IMG/VR virus record: IMGVR_UViG_3300038557_000057
Coordinates: 1-20,193 of that record
DNA: 20,193 nt
Strand: one strand, 5' to 3'
From: a virus
The notes beneath the pieces were generated by a model, which was not told the DNA's origin, made no database searches, and worked only from the letters and a program-made list of their open reading frames with translations. A program made the position numbers and the translations under genes. This document shows positions 1-6,929 of the stretch, in pieces; position 1 is the stretch's first letter; the number at the start of each line of letters is the position of its first letter.

Positions 1-336
1 TCATTCGAATAGCTCGGCATGCGTGCCAGCACGCGTGAAAATGACCAGATTGGCCTTGTCATCCAACGTGTAGACCACAAGGAAGTCGCCGCCGACATGG
101 CATTCCCTGTGATCGGCCCATTCGCCTTTCAAAGCATGATCCTTCCACTCCGCCGGCAAGGGCGCGTCGTTTGCCATCAGCAGCAGCATCACCCGTTTCA
201 GTTGATGCATATCATAGCGTGCGGTTCGATTGAGCCGGTCCCAGTCCTTGACGAACTGCCGGGTAAAGTCAGCCCGGCAGGGCAGTCCGGCCCGCTTGCC
301 TGTTTCTGTTTTGTCGCGCCTGCCGTCAGGCGGCAT
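1..336 (-). CDS. yafQ: YafQ-family type II toxin (mRNA interferase)
   Basis: Ribosome-dependent mRNA endonuclease of the RelE/YafQ superfamily, expected to cut translated mRNA unless bound by the DinJ-type antitoxin encoded just upstream. The 111-residue product aligns by eye with E. coli YafQ over its last ~85 residues: KDHALKG (His67), HRECHVGGDFLVVY (His80, Asp84) and GTHAELF (His106) correspond to the known catalytic residues His50, His63, Asp67 and His87, so the active site looks intact. I chose the ATG at 336 because it overlaps the antitoxin gene by 11 bases, typical of translational coupling. The open frame continues upstream to 465, but that part is antisense-like. The ribosome binding site is weak (GAGAAG close to the start). 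The N-terminus is about 20 residues longer than YafQ, so a later non-ATG start is possible. The stop codon is at the window edge. Confidence 0.88.
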   Translation of the reverse strand: MPPDGRRDKTETGKRAGLPCRADFTRQFVKDWDRLNRTARYDMHQLKRVMLLLMANDAPLPAEWKDHALKGEWADHRECHVGGDFLVVYTLDDKANLVIFTRAGTHAELFE

Positions 337-628
337 TCTTCTCACCGCGGCTCTTTGACGCCGGTCTTTCCAGCGCCTCAAACACTGAATCTGCGTCTTC
401 GAAACGACTGCCAGCCGCCGCCCTGATGCGGCGGGCCTCATCCATGGCAGCCAGTGTTTCCTCATTCGGACGAGTCAATTCCAGTGGAAGTGCCTTCTCC
501 CGCGCGATGCGGGTCAAGGTCATGCGCATGACATCCGAGATCGTCAGCCCCAGGCTGTCCAGCACGAGGGCGGCTTCATCCTTGAGAACCGGGTCGATGC
601 GGACCCGAACATAAGCATTTGCGGCCAT
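326..628 (-). CDS. dinJ: DinJ/RelB-family antitoxin
   Basis: Antitoxin partner of the downstream YafQ-type toxin; it neutralises the toxin and usually represses its own operon through an N-terminal ribbon-helix-helix. The 100-residue product begins MAANAYVRVRIDPVLKDEA and continues LGLTISDVMRMTLTRIAREK, nearly the same framework as E. coli DinJ (MAANAFVRARID...GLTISDLVRITLTKVAREKALP). The C-terminal ~40 residues are the expected toxin-wrapping part. I preferred the ATG at 628 over the in-frame ATG at 640 because GGAG lies six bases before 628 and because DinJ proteins start MAANA. A promoter-like sequence lies just upstream. The pair sits beyond the distal end of the GTA cluster, in the same orientation. 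Confidence 0.9.
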   Translation of the reverse strand: MAANAYVRVRIDPVLKDEAALVLDSLGLTISDVMRMTLTRIAREKALPLELTRPNEETLAAMDEARRIRAAAGSRFEDADSVFEALERPASKSRGEKNAA

Positions 629-654
629 GATCGTCTCCATGGGTTCAAAGTCTG

Positions 655-683
655 AATGTAGCCCATTTGAGCACCCTCAGCAA
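655..683 (-). promoter_or_regulatory. Putative sigma-70 promoter of the dinJ-yafQ pair
   Basis: On the minus strand TTGCTG (678-683) and TACATT (655-660) are separated by 17 bases and lie 15-27 bases upstream of the two candidate ATGs at 640 and 628. This fits a housekeeping promoter with a short leader where the antitoxin could autoregulate. It was found by eye; no operator palindrome is obvious. Confidence 0.45.
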
Positions 684-712
684 TTGGGCACCGCCGGCTG
701 CGGCACGCGCCG

Positions 713-760
713 CCCTTCTCCCCGCTTGCGGGGAGAAGGTGCCGGCACGCGGATGAGGGG
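713..760. repeat. Family A palindromic intergenic repeat (copy A1)
   Basis: A CCTTCTCCCCGC / GCGGGGAGAAGG hairpin with a two-base loop, followed by the tail GGATGAGGGG. The same unit recurs at 6121, 9861, 14338 and 16504, and inverted at 14268 and 16434. It resembles the mosaic palindromic elements of Rhizobiaceae (RIME/ABC type). It lies between the end of the holin-like gene and the dinJ promoter, where the stem could terminate the GTA transcript. Confidence 0.8.
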
Positions 761-773
761 CCAGCGCGCGCCC

Positions 774-983
774 TCACCCGCCAACGCCTTTCGTCGCCGA
801 CAACCGCCCATAGAGCGCCAGCAACCCGCCCAGCGTCCCCGCTAGCGTCGTCAGCGCATCCGCCAGCTGCGCCTCCTCGGCGCTTCCCAGGTCAAATCCG
901 GCATGGCGCAGAAGCGGCGAGCCGATCGCAATCAGCGCGCCCCAGACGGTTTTCGACTGGTACCAGGGTTTCATCTCCAGCAT
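774..983 (-). CDS. Small holin-like membrane protein at the end of the GTA cluster
   Basis: A 69-residue protein starting MLEMKPWYQSKTVWGALIA and ending in LTTLAGTLGGLLALYGRLSA. Two hydrophobic segments (about residues 11-24 and 45-62) flank a polar stretch, and the KPWYQSKT start and LYGRLSAT end are typical of small phage holin-like proteins; the fit is by pattern only. A holin would permeabilise the inner membrane so particles can be released. The ATG at 983 is supported by AAGGAG seven bases upstream. The gene starts 25 bases after the gp15 stop, so it is probably the last gene of the tail transcript. No endolysin is seen next to it; the NlpC/P60 peptidase gp14 is the only candidate wall-cleaving enzyme in the window. 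Confidence 0.68.
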   Translation of the reverse strand: MLEMKPWYQSKTVWGALIAIGSPLLRHAGFDLGSAEEAQLADALTTLAGTLGGLLALYGRLSATKGVGG

Positions 984-1008
984 GGTTCTCTCCTTCAAGG
1001 TTTGAGGA

Positions 1009-4000
1009 TTATCGAATGGGAATTGTCGCTTCGGTCGGAATACCGGCAGCCATCCGGCCAAGCTGGCGAATGCGGACTTTCAGGCTCTCTTGCTCCGCCC
1101 CGAAATCGGCAATCTCGACATCCGCCGCATAGATCAGCCTCGGCTCCGTCACCTCCACCGCCCGGCGCAGAACCTCCCCGTCGAGGATCTCGACCCGATA
1201 GCGCTCCGTCTCCTCGTCGAGCGGAATATCGCCGTCGCTCCAGGCGTCGGCATCGGTCCGCCCGCGCCGGATCCAGGAGAGCGCTAGGTCGCCCGCCTCC
1301 GTCCGCACCGCCTTCAGATGCACCGGCGAGAGCGGTGTTTCCGCGCGCAAGCCGCCGGCAAAGACATGCGGGCCGGAGAGATCGGTGACGAGCCCCATCG
1401 GCTCCAGGATCCAGTTCTGCGCGGCTCCGCGCTCCGCCATGGAAAGATCGAGCAGCTTCACCGCCGCATCGAGCAGCACGACATCCGCGCCCGCCTCGGC
1501 TGCAGCGGTCATCGCATCCTCGGTGCCGGAAAGCCCGCGCAGCAGCCCCGTCAGACGGAAGCGGCCCGCGGCAATCTCCTCTGCCTGCAGGAAGCCGAGG
1601 ATTTCCCAGGCGCCGGATGCCGCCCGCACCGCCAGCCGGTTCGTGCCCGCCAAAACCGCTGTCCGGCTCGCCGAAGACAGCGCCCCCGACAAGACATCGA
1701 GCACCAGCCTATTGGCCAGGTCGAAACGCCCGGAGACACCTGATACCAGCGGCTCCACCAATGCCCCGAGCGTCGCCGGCCGATCCAGCGTCAGGCGCAG
1801 CCGATAACCCTCCACCTCCGGCGAACTCGATACGGCGAGCCTCACCCAGGGTTTCGCATAGGCCGCAACAGAAGCATCGCCAGCCATCGCCGTTGCGTCG
1901 ATTCGCGGCAAATCCAGGAAGACCACCGTTGGATCGAAGCCGGCAGCGCCCGGATTGTCCAGCGCCCGGCCCGGCTCCACCGGCGACTTCTCAGCAGACA
2001 CTTTTCCGGCAAAGGCACGCAGCGTCAGCCGCCGCTCGAAACCGTCGTCGATCTCGCTTACCCGGAAACGTCCCGCCGGCCCGTCGGGCAGACGCAGCAC
2101 GTCGCCCGGCTGCACGGCAATTTCGTCCGGGCCCAGCGCCAGCTGCAGCGTGCGCCGCGCCAGCCGGTTGTCACGCAACAAGGCTTCGGCAGCCGCCAGT
2201 GCCGTCTCCTCGGGCATCACCGCCGGCAGGTCGCGGGCCAGCTGCCGTTCGGTTGCCGCTTCGACCTTGCGCGAGCGCACGCTCGCCTCACCATAATCCG
2301 CCGCCGGGTCGTAAAAGGTCACCAGCGCCTCCGAGGCGAAATCGCTGTCGTGCCCACGCGTCTCGCTCCACAGCGGCTGTCCCTCCAGATCCGCAAGCAC
2401 GGTCACGTCGCGTGCCGGCAGGCTGGCATTGGCCGGCGTGCGGAAACGCAAGATCTCGCCATCCTCCACCACGTCGATCTGGAACAGCTCTACCAGCGGT
2501 TCGATCAGGTCGCGCGCGGAGGTCAGATCCCCCTTCACGTAACCGCCGAGATCGCCCGCCACCTGCGACACGTCAAAATCGGCAAAGCCGTGATCGGAGA
2601 GGATCGCGGCAAGCGTATCGGCCAGCGTCGCCGTGCCCAGCCGTCCGTTGAGCCAGTGTCCGGTGCGCCAGTTCCGCCCATCGGCCCAAAGCCCGGTCTC
2701 CTGCGGAAAGGCCGGATAGGGCCGCGCGTCCCAGCTCCAGACGAAGATCTTCGACGCGTCGACCATGCCCACCGGCCGGTCACCATCTGCCCAATGGCCA
2801 AGATGCGCCTCAAGAAACCGCCGCTGCTGGCTGTCGGATCGCGCGCCGCTGGAAAAATACGGCCGTCCGCTTTCGGCAGACTTGGCATCGACAAAGACAT
2901 TCGGCTGGTTTGCCCCGCGATCGACCGCCCCGCAGCCGAGCTCAGTAAACCAGAAGGGTTTCATGCCGGGCGTCCAGGCCGTCGGCACCGCCTGTTCCAC
3001 TCCGCCGATCCGGTTGTAGTGCGTGTTACCCCACCAGCTTTCGAGATCCTTGAACCTGTAAACCCAGGGCTTGCCATAGGCACCGTCGGTAATGGCCGTG
3101 CGGACCCGCGCCTGCCGGTCCGCTTCGGTCGCATAAAACCAGTCAAACCCCTCACCCGCCGTCAGCATGCGGACAAAGCCCGCTCCATCGTCAGCACCAG
3201 CAAAGCCGTCAGGGCTCACCTCCTCGAGATCTTCGTCGCGCCAGTCAGCGAGCGGCATGTAGTTGTCTATCCCGACGCCCGCCACATGCGGGCTCGCCCA
3301 GAGCGGGTCGAGATGGAAGAACAGATCCCCCGAGCCATCCGCCGGTTGGTGGCCGAAATATTCTGTCCAGTCCGCCCCGTAGGAGATTGCCGTCGACGCT
3401 CCGAGAATGCCACGCACCTCGCCCGCCAGTGATACCAGCGCCTCGACAAAGGGAAAGCCGTTTGCCTCATCCCGCAGCGTCGTCAGCCCCCGGAGCTCCG
3501 AGCCGAGCAGGAAACCGTCCACTCCGCCTGCGTCCTCGGCCACCGTTGCATAATGCCTGATAAAGCGACGATAGCCGTCCGTCCGAGTGACGAATGTCGA
3601 CACCTGCGTGCGCGCCGCCGCCGTCGTGTCGACGCTGACCGGATAGGCGGTAATGCGCCCGCGCCAGGGATAGGCCGCCTGTTCCGCCCCGCCATAGGGA
3701 TCGGGCAGGCCGTTGCCCTCCGCGATGTCCATCAGCAGGAATGGATAGAGCGTCACCTTCAGCCCGCGCGCCTTGAGGTCGCGGATCGCCTCAACCACAC
3801 TCGCATCACTTGGCGAGCCGCCATAGGCCGGCCCGCCGCCGTGACGGCTCACCAGATGCGCCTGGGCGCGGGTGAGCCCTGCCACGCGCCAGGCCCGGCT
3901 CTCCTGCCGCCGGACCGATACCTCGACGCCCGGCAGGACCCGGCATTGCCCGGCGCGCAGATCGGTGCCGAACCAGGCCACCACCAGCGCCACCTCTTCG

Positions 4001-4788
4001 AGATTTGGGCACACAGCCTGCAACTCGTCGATCGAGGCCCGCCAGTCCGTCGATGCAGCAAGCGTGTTGCGGTTCAGCCAGCGTTTCTCGCCCGATTTCG
4101 GCGCATCGGACACCCGCGTCACCGCATAACCATGTTCGGTCGCGCCTGGGATGACCGCCACCGACCGGATCGCTGTCTCCATCTGCCCGACCGGCCGGAT
4201 CACCTCGAATTGCAACAGCGGAATGCGATTGCCGAAATCGTCGAGCGGCAGACGTTCGAAGACGACATAGGCAAGCCCGCGATAGGCAGGCACCTTGTTG
4301 GCGCCCTGCTTGGCGGCCATCAACGGGTCGACGGCCTGGCTCCGCGTGCCGCGATAGACGCGCATCTCGACCTCGGTCAGGTTCAATTCCCTCCCATCCG
4401 CCCAGACGCGGCGCACGCCCGCAATCGGCCCTTCGCAGAGCCCAAGCGCCAGATTGGCGTAATACTGATAGGTCGTGGTGCGCGTGCCGCCGGTCGATTT
4501 GCCGCCGCTGCGCTCCGTCACTTTCTCTTCCTCGAAGCGCGTCGCCCAGATCAGCGTGCCGCCCAGCCGCGCCGTTCCGTAGAGCTTCGGGATGGCGGTG
4601 CCCTCGCTGGCGCCTGCCAACCGCGCCGACGACAGGCGGATGCCGGTCACCGAGTTCGACCCACCGATCAGGCTGCGATCGACCATGCTGCCGACAGCCG
4701 CCCCCGCCGCCCGGCCCAGCATGGCGCCAACAGGCCCGAAGACCGAACCGAGGGCAGCACCCGCCGCCTGCAACAGGATCGTCGCCAT
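1009..4788 (-). CDS. GTA tail tip/baseplate 'megatron' protein (gp15-like)
   Basis: At 1259 residues this is the largest protein in the window, close in size to RcGTA gp15 (about 1300), which forms the baseplate and tip and contacts the recipient cell. Residues 1-40 are rich in Gly/Ala with short hydrophobic runs. About residues 340-690 match the GTA TIM-barrel, glycosidase-like domain (VTLYPFLLMDI early, FVWSWDARPYPAFPQ near its end). About 750-930 match the phage-tail_3 domain (LIEPLVELFQIDVVEDG). The rest is a beta-rich C-terminal region with a YRVEILDGE-type Fn3-like end. The ATG at 4788 shares its A with the gp14 stop (TGATG), with AAGGGG seven bases upstream. The frame runs upstream to 4839 but only inside gp14. 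No frameshift is seen over 3.8 kb. Confidence 0.95.
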   Translation of the reverse strand: MATILLQAAGAALGSVFGPVGAMLGRAAGAAVGSMVDRSLIGGSNSVTGIRLSSARLAGASEGTAIPKLYGTARLGGTLIWATRFEEEKVTERSGGKSTGGTRTTTYQYYANLALGLCEGPIAGVRRVWADGRELNLTEVEMRVYRGTRSQAVDPLMAAKQGANKVPAYRGLAYVVFERLPLDDFGNRIPLLQFEVIRPVGQMETAIRSVAVIPGATEHGYAVTRVSDAPKSGEKRWLNRNTLAASTDWRASIDELQAVCPNLEEVALVVAWFGTDLRAGQCRVLPGVEVSVRRQESRAWRVAGLTRAQAHLVSRHGGGPAYGGSPSDASVVEAIRDLKARGLKVTLYPFLLMDIAEGNGLPDPYGGAEQAAYPWRGRITAYPVSVDTTAAARTQVSTFVTRTDGYRRFIRHYATVAEDAGGVDGFLLGSELRGLTTLRDEANGFPFVEALVSLAGEVRGILGASTAISYGADWTEYFGHQPADGSGDLFFHLDPLWASPHVAGVGIDNYMPLADWRDEDLEEVSPDGFAGADDGAGFVRMLTAGEGFDWFYATEADRQARVRTAITDGAYGKPWVYRFKDLESWWGNTHYNRIGGVEQAVPTAWTPGMKPFWFTELGCGAVDRGANQPNVFVDAKSAESGRPYFSSGARSDSQQRRFLEAHLGHWADGDRPVGMVDASKIFVWSWDARPYPAFPQETGLWADGRNWRTGHWLNGRLGTATLADTLAAILSDHGFADFDVSQVAGDLGGYVKGDLTSARDLIEPLVELFQIDVVEDGEILRFRTPANASLPARDVTVLADLEGQPLWSETRGHDSDFASEALVTFYDPAADYGEASVRSRKVEAATERQLARDLPAVMPEETALAAAEALLRDNRLARRTLQLALGPDEIAVQPGDVLRLPDGPAGRFRVSEIDDGFERRLTLRAFAGKVSAEKSPVEPGRALDNPGAAGFDPTVVFLDLPRIDATAMAGDASVAAYAKPWVRLAVSSSPEVEGYRLRLTLDRPATLGALVEPLVSGVSGRFDLANRLVLDVLSGALSSASRTAVLAGTNRLAVRAASGAWEILGFLQAEEIAAGRFRLTGLLRGLSGTEDAMTAAAEAGADVVLLDAAVKLLDLSMAERGAAQNWILEPMGLVTDLSGPHVFAGGLRAETPLSPVHLKAVRTEAGDLALSWIRRGRTDADAWSDGDIPLDEETERYRVEILDGEVLRRAVEVTEPRLIYAADVEIADFGAEQESLKVRIRQLGRMAAGIPTEATIPIR

Positions 4789-5252
4789 CAGAAACCCCTT
4801 TCCGGAAATCGGTAGATGCCGGCAATCTTGCGTCTCCACCCCGGCACCAGCGCCGAGCGGATCACAGCCGATTGCTCATAGGCATGAATGAAGGCATCGG
4901 GCACACCGTTCAGATTGCCGTCGGTCATCTGCGCCAGAATGCCGGCATGTTTGGCCGCCAGATGCGGGCGAAAGCGAAACAGCACGAGATCACCCGGCCG
5001 GCTCTCTTCGAACGACGCGACAGCCAGGAAATGCCGCCCAGCCGCTTGAAGCAACCGCTCCTCCCCCGACCGCTCCGCCCAATCGGGTGCATAGGCCGGC
5101 ACCGGCTCCGGCTCCGCGCCATAAAGCTCCCGCCAGATCCCCCGGATCAACCCGAGACAGTCACAGCCCACCCCCTTGGTGGCCCCTTGATGCCGATAGG
5201 GCGTGCCGATCCAGCTCTCGGCAAGGCCGAGAACACGTGCGTTGACGGGCAT
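4788..5252 (-). CDS. GTA NlpC/P60 family peptidase (gp14-like)
   Basis: A 154-residue NlpC/P60 cysteine peptidase. In RcGTA the equivalent protein sits in the tail tip and is thought to cut peptidoglycan so DNA can enter the periplasm. Visible motifs are GVGCDCLGLIRG (nucleophile most likely Cys32), KHAGIL (His102) and FIHAYE (His123, likely third catalytic residue). WIGTPYRHQGA near residue 14 is the typical start of the family. I prefer the ATG at 5252 because GGAG lies six bases before it; the in-frame ATG at 5264 has no good ribosome binding site. The stop overlaps the gp15 start by one base, suggesting coupled translation. It is separated from gp13 by the lyase-like gene and the plus-strand toxin-antitoxin remnant. 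Confidence 0.93.
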   Translation of the reverse strand: MPVNARVLGLAESWIGTPYRHQGATKGVGCDCLGLIRGIWRELYGAEPEPVPAYAPDWAERSGEERLLQAAGRHFLAVASFEESRPGDLVLFRFRPHLAAKHAGILAQMTDGNLNGVPDAFIHAYEQSAVIRSALVPGWRRKIAGIYRFPERGF

Positions 5253-5333
5253 GGGGGGCTCCATGGTGGTGATGTTGAGGGATGGGGGTGCACCAAGAGG
5301 AGCGGCAAAAGATCAGCCGCGCCGCCGCAGTCC

Positions 5334-5382
5334 ACTCTCCCCACCTGTGGGGGAGATGTCGGCGCAGCCGACAGAGGGGGGC
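5334..5382. repeat. Family B double-hairpin repeat (copy B1)
   Basis: Two successive stems: CTCCCCACCTGTGGGGGAG, then GTCGGCGCAGCCGAC, followed by AGAGGGGGG. The same architecture occurs at 16349-16398 and, degenerate, at 9679-9722. It lies in the spacer between divergent gp14 and the CopG-type antitoxin. Confidence 0.75.
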
Positions 5383-5430
5383 GCCGCGAGCGCCAATGCC
5401 CGCCCCCATTCCCCTACCCGACCCAAGAAT

Positions 5431-5452
5431 TCCGTATTACAATGTATGACAA
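5431..5452 (+). promoter_or_regulatory. Putative promoter/operator of the CopG-type antitoxin
   Basis: TACAAT at 5438-5443 is a good -10 match 24 bases before the antitoxin ATG, but no clear -35 is found 16-18 bases upstream. The A+T-rich GTATTACAATGTATGAC stands out in this GC-rich spacer and could be the operator bound by the antitoxin. Assigned by composition and position only. Confidence 0.35.
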
Positions 5453-5466
5453 GCCAGGAGCACCCA

Positions 5467-5727
5467 ATGTCCAAGCCCCCTCTCACCGAACCGATCACGC
5501 TGCGCGTTCCCACAGACGTGCTCGCCGGTATCGAAGCCATTGCCGAAGCGACCGAACGCTCGCGCAGCTGGGTGATCGTCCGCGCCCTCAAGATCTATCT
5601 GCAGCAGGAAGGCGCGGACATCCTCGCCTTCCGAGAGGGGCTCGATGAGGTAAAGGCCGGCGAGGTCGAGGACATGGATCAGGTCCTGAAAGACCTCGAA
5701 CGCATCGCGTCTGACAAGGTCGCCTGA
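5467..5727 (+). CDS. CopG/ParD-like ribbon-helix-helix antitoxin
   Basis: An 86-residue protein whose N-terminal half is a ribbon-helix-helix: beta strand ITLRVPTDVL at 10-19, helix GIEAIAEATE, then RSRSWVIVRALKIYL at 31-45. The C-terminal half is acidic and helical (EVKAGEVEDMDQVLKDLERI), as expected for a toxin-binding tail. Such antitoxins neutralise ParE/RelE toxins and repress their own promoter. The ATG at 5467 has CAGGAG six bases upstream. The stop shares its A with the next ATG (TGATG), so the two genes were built as a coupled pair. The gene looks intact although the toxin gene that follows is frameshifted. It is read against the GTA genes and sits at the junction of gp14 with the lyase-like gene. 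Confidence 0.85.
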   Translation: MSKPPLTEPITLRVPTDVLAGIEAIAEATERSRSWVIVRALKIYLQQEGADILAFREGLDEVKAGEVEDMDQVLKDLERIASDKVA

Positions 5728-6042
5728 TGCGCGTCATCCTGTCGAAATCGGCGGCAAGCTGGCTTCGCAAGGAAATGCAGTATTTGAAGCATTACAATCC
5801 GGCAGCCGCCAACCGCTTCGTCGCGACGATGGCGCAAGCCCGCCAGCTTCTGGGCCGAGTTCCCGGAAATCGGACCGGAGGGCGTGCATCTGCCTGTCCG
5901 GGGTGCCCGCACCTGGGTCACAGGAGACTATCTCTTGGACTACACCGTGACAGCGACAACGCTGACGATCGTCACGATCCGCCATGGTCGCATGAAACAG
6001 CTCGGGCTCGCTCTTGATCCTGACGACGACTGCAACCTGTGA
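5727..6042 (+). pseudogene. Frameshifted ParE/RelE-family toxin
   Basis: The first ~42 codons read MRVILSKSAASWLRKEMQYL...AANRFVATMAQARQLL, the normal N-terminal half of a ParE/RelE toxin. After codon 42 this frame degenerates and ends at 6017. The next frame gives the missing half without stops: AEFPEIGPEGVHLPVRG, then ARTWVTGDYLLDYTVTA, then TIRHGRMKQL, ending with TGA at 6040-6042. Removing one G from the GGG at 5852-5854 restores a continuous 104-residue toxin, so the break is a single-base insertion. All the typical family segments (FPEIGPEG, GDYLLDY, IRHGR) survive, so the lesion is recent, or a sequencing error, or less likely a programmed shift. As read, the 96-residue product lacks the C-terminal core strands and should be inactive. 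Confidence 0.85.
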
Positions 6043-6120
6043 CTCCAGCGTGAGCGGCAACCGCTCCCCTCATCCACCTCCTGTGTTCCTCCAAGTGCAG
6101 ATGCGGATGGCGGCGGCGTG

Positions 6121-6170
6121 CCTCCTTCTCCCCGCAGGCGGGGAGAAGGTCCCGGCAGGGGGATGAGGGG
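6121..6170. repeat. Family A palindromic repeat (copy A2)
   Basis: A CCTTCTCCCCGC..GCGGGGAGAAGG stem followed by GGATGAGGGG, like A1. It sits exactly between the convergent ends of the toxin remnant (6042) and the lyase-like gene (6184), where the stem could stop transcription from both sides. Confidence 0.8.
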
Positions 6171-6183
6171 CGGACCCGCCCTC

Positions 6184-6798
6184 TCACCCCCGGCTGACCT
6201 TGTAGTAACTCACCTGCTGGTCCGGCCCGACAAGGCCCTTGGTCATGTTGCGATAGATGCCATACTTGAAATAGATCGAACTCGCCGCCGCCGGAACCAG
6301 CGCCAGCCCGGTCTCCTTGATCACCGTCTTGCCATTCACCTTGGCCGTCACCGTCCCCGCCGTCGCATGCCAGCGGAAGGTGTAGCTGAAGGTATTCCAG
6401 GCCCCCTTGGGCACTTCCACCGGATATTCGACAAAGCTGTCGGTATCATGGTTATTGAGGCAGATGGTGAACTCGCCATTCTCATAGCGATTGTAGACGC
6501 TGTCGTATGCGCCGTTGTGCCACTGGCCGAGCGTCTGCTTGGGGCTGAATTCGGGATAGGCAGCAGGGATCTTCAGCTGGAAGGCATAGGTATGCGTCGA
6601 GCCGATCGCATCCTCCGTCGTTACCCGCGCCTCGCAGCGCTCGCGATAGTTCAAGGCGTCGCTGCCACCGGAACCGTTCCAGTAATCGCCAGCCTTCACC
6701 AGAAACGTCTCGACGCCGTCCACCCGGCTGTAGCGGCTCGCATCGACCGCCTGGACATAATAGGAATAGCCGTTTCCGTCAGGGCAAATGATCTTCAT
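6184..6798 (-). CDS. Polysaccharide-lyase-like (heparin lyase I type) protein inside the tail module
   Basis: A 204-residue protein that reads like a small heparin-lyase-I/alginate-lyase type jelly roll (Pfam Polysacc_lyase family, by recognition only). Family-like features are YRERCEARV (residues 51-59), YAFQLKIP (71-78), LGQWHNG (90-96 with Gln92 and His94), a beta-rich core and SIYFKYGIYR at 174-183, the Lys-x-Gly-x-Tyr-Arg segment typical of the fold. There is no signal peptide or membrane segment, so export by the usual route is not expected; export as part of a particle would fit. The ATG at 6798 has AAAGG eight bases upstream. It reads with the GTA genes, between hub (gp13) and peptidase (gp14), where RcGTA has no gene. 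It might degrade or bind capsular or exopolysaccharide on recipient cells; a purely lectin-like role is the main alternative. Confidence 0.72.
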   Translation of the reverse strand: MKIICPDGNGYSYYVQAVDASRYSRVDGVETFLVKAGDYWNGSGGSDALNYRERCEARVTTEDAIGSTHTYAFQLKIPAAYPEFSPKQTLGQWHNGAYDSVYNRYENGEFTICLNNHDTDSFVEYPVEVPKGAWNTFSYTFRWHATAGTVTAKVNGKTVIKETGLALVPAAASSIYFKYGIYRNMTKGLVGPDQQVSYYKVSRG

Positions 6799-6929
6799 CG
6801 CAATAACCTTTCAGTGTGTTTGGGAGGGGTAGGCAAAGGGATTGAGCGAACAGAGGCAAGCCGGGAAAGTCCCTCCTCGGGGAAGGACAGGACAGGTGCC
6901 CGATTTACGGATGAGGGCACCTGCCCCGC

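Noticed and set aside
1617-4815. Several long plus-strand open frames opposite gp15
   Set aside because: They are antisense to a full-length recognised gp15 and have low-complexity Arg/Pro/His composition.
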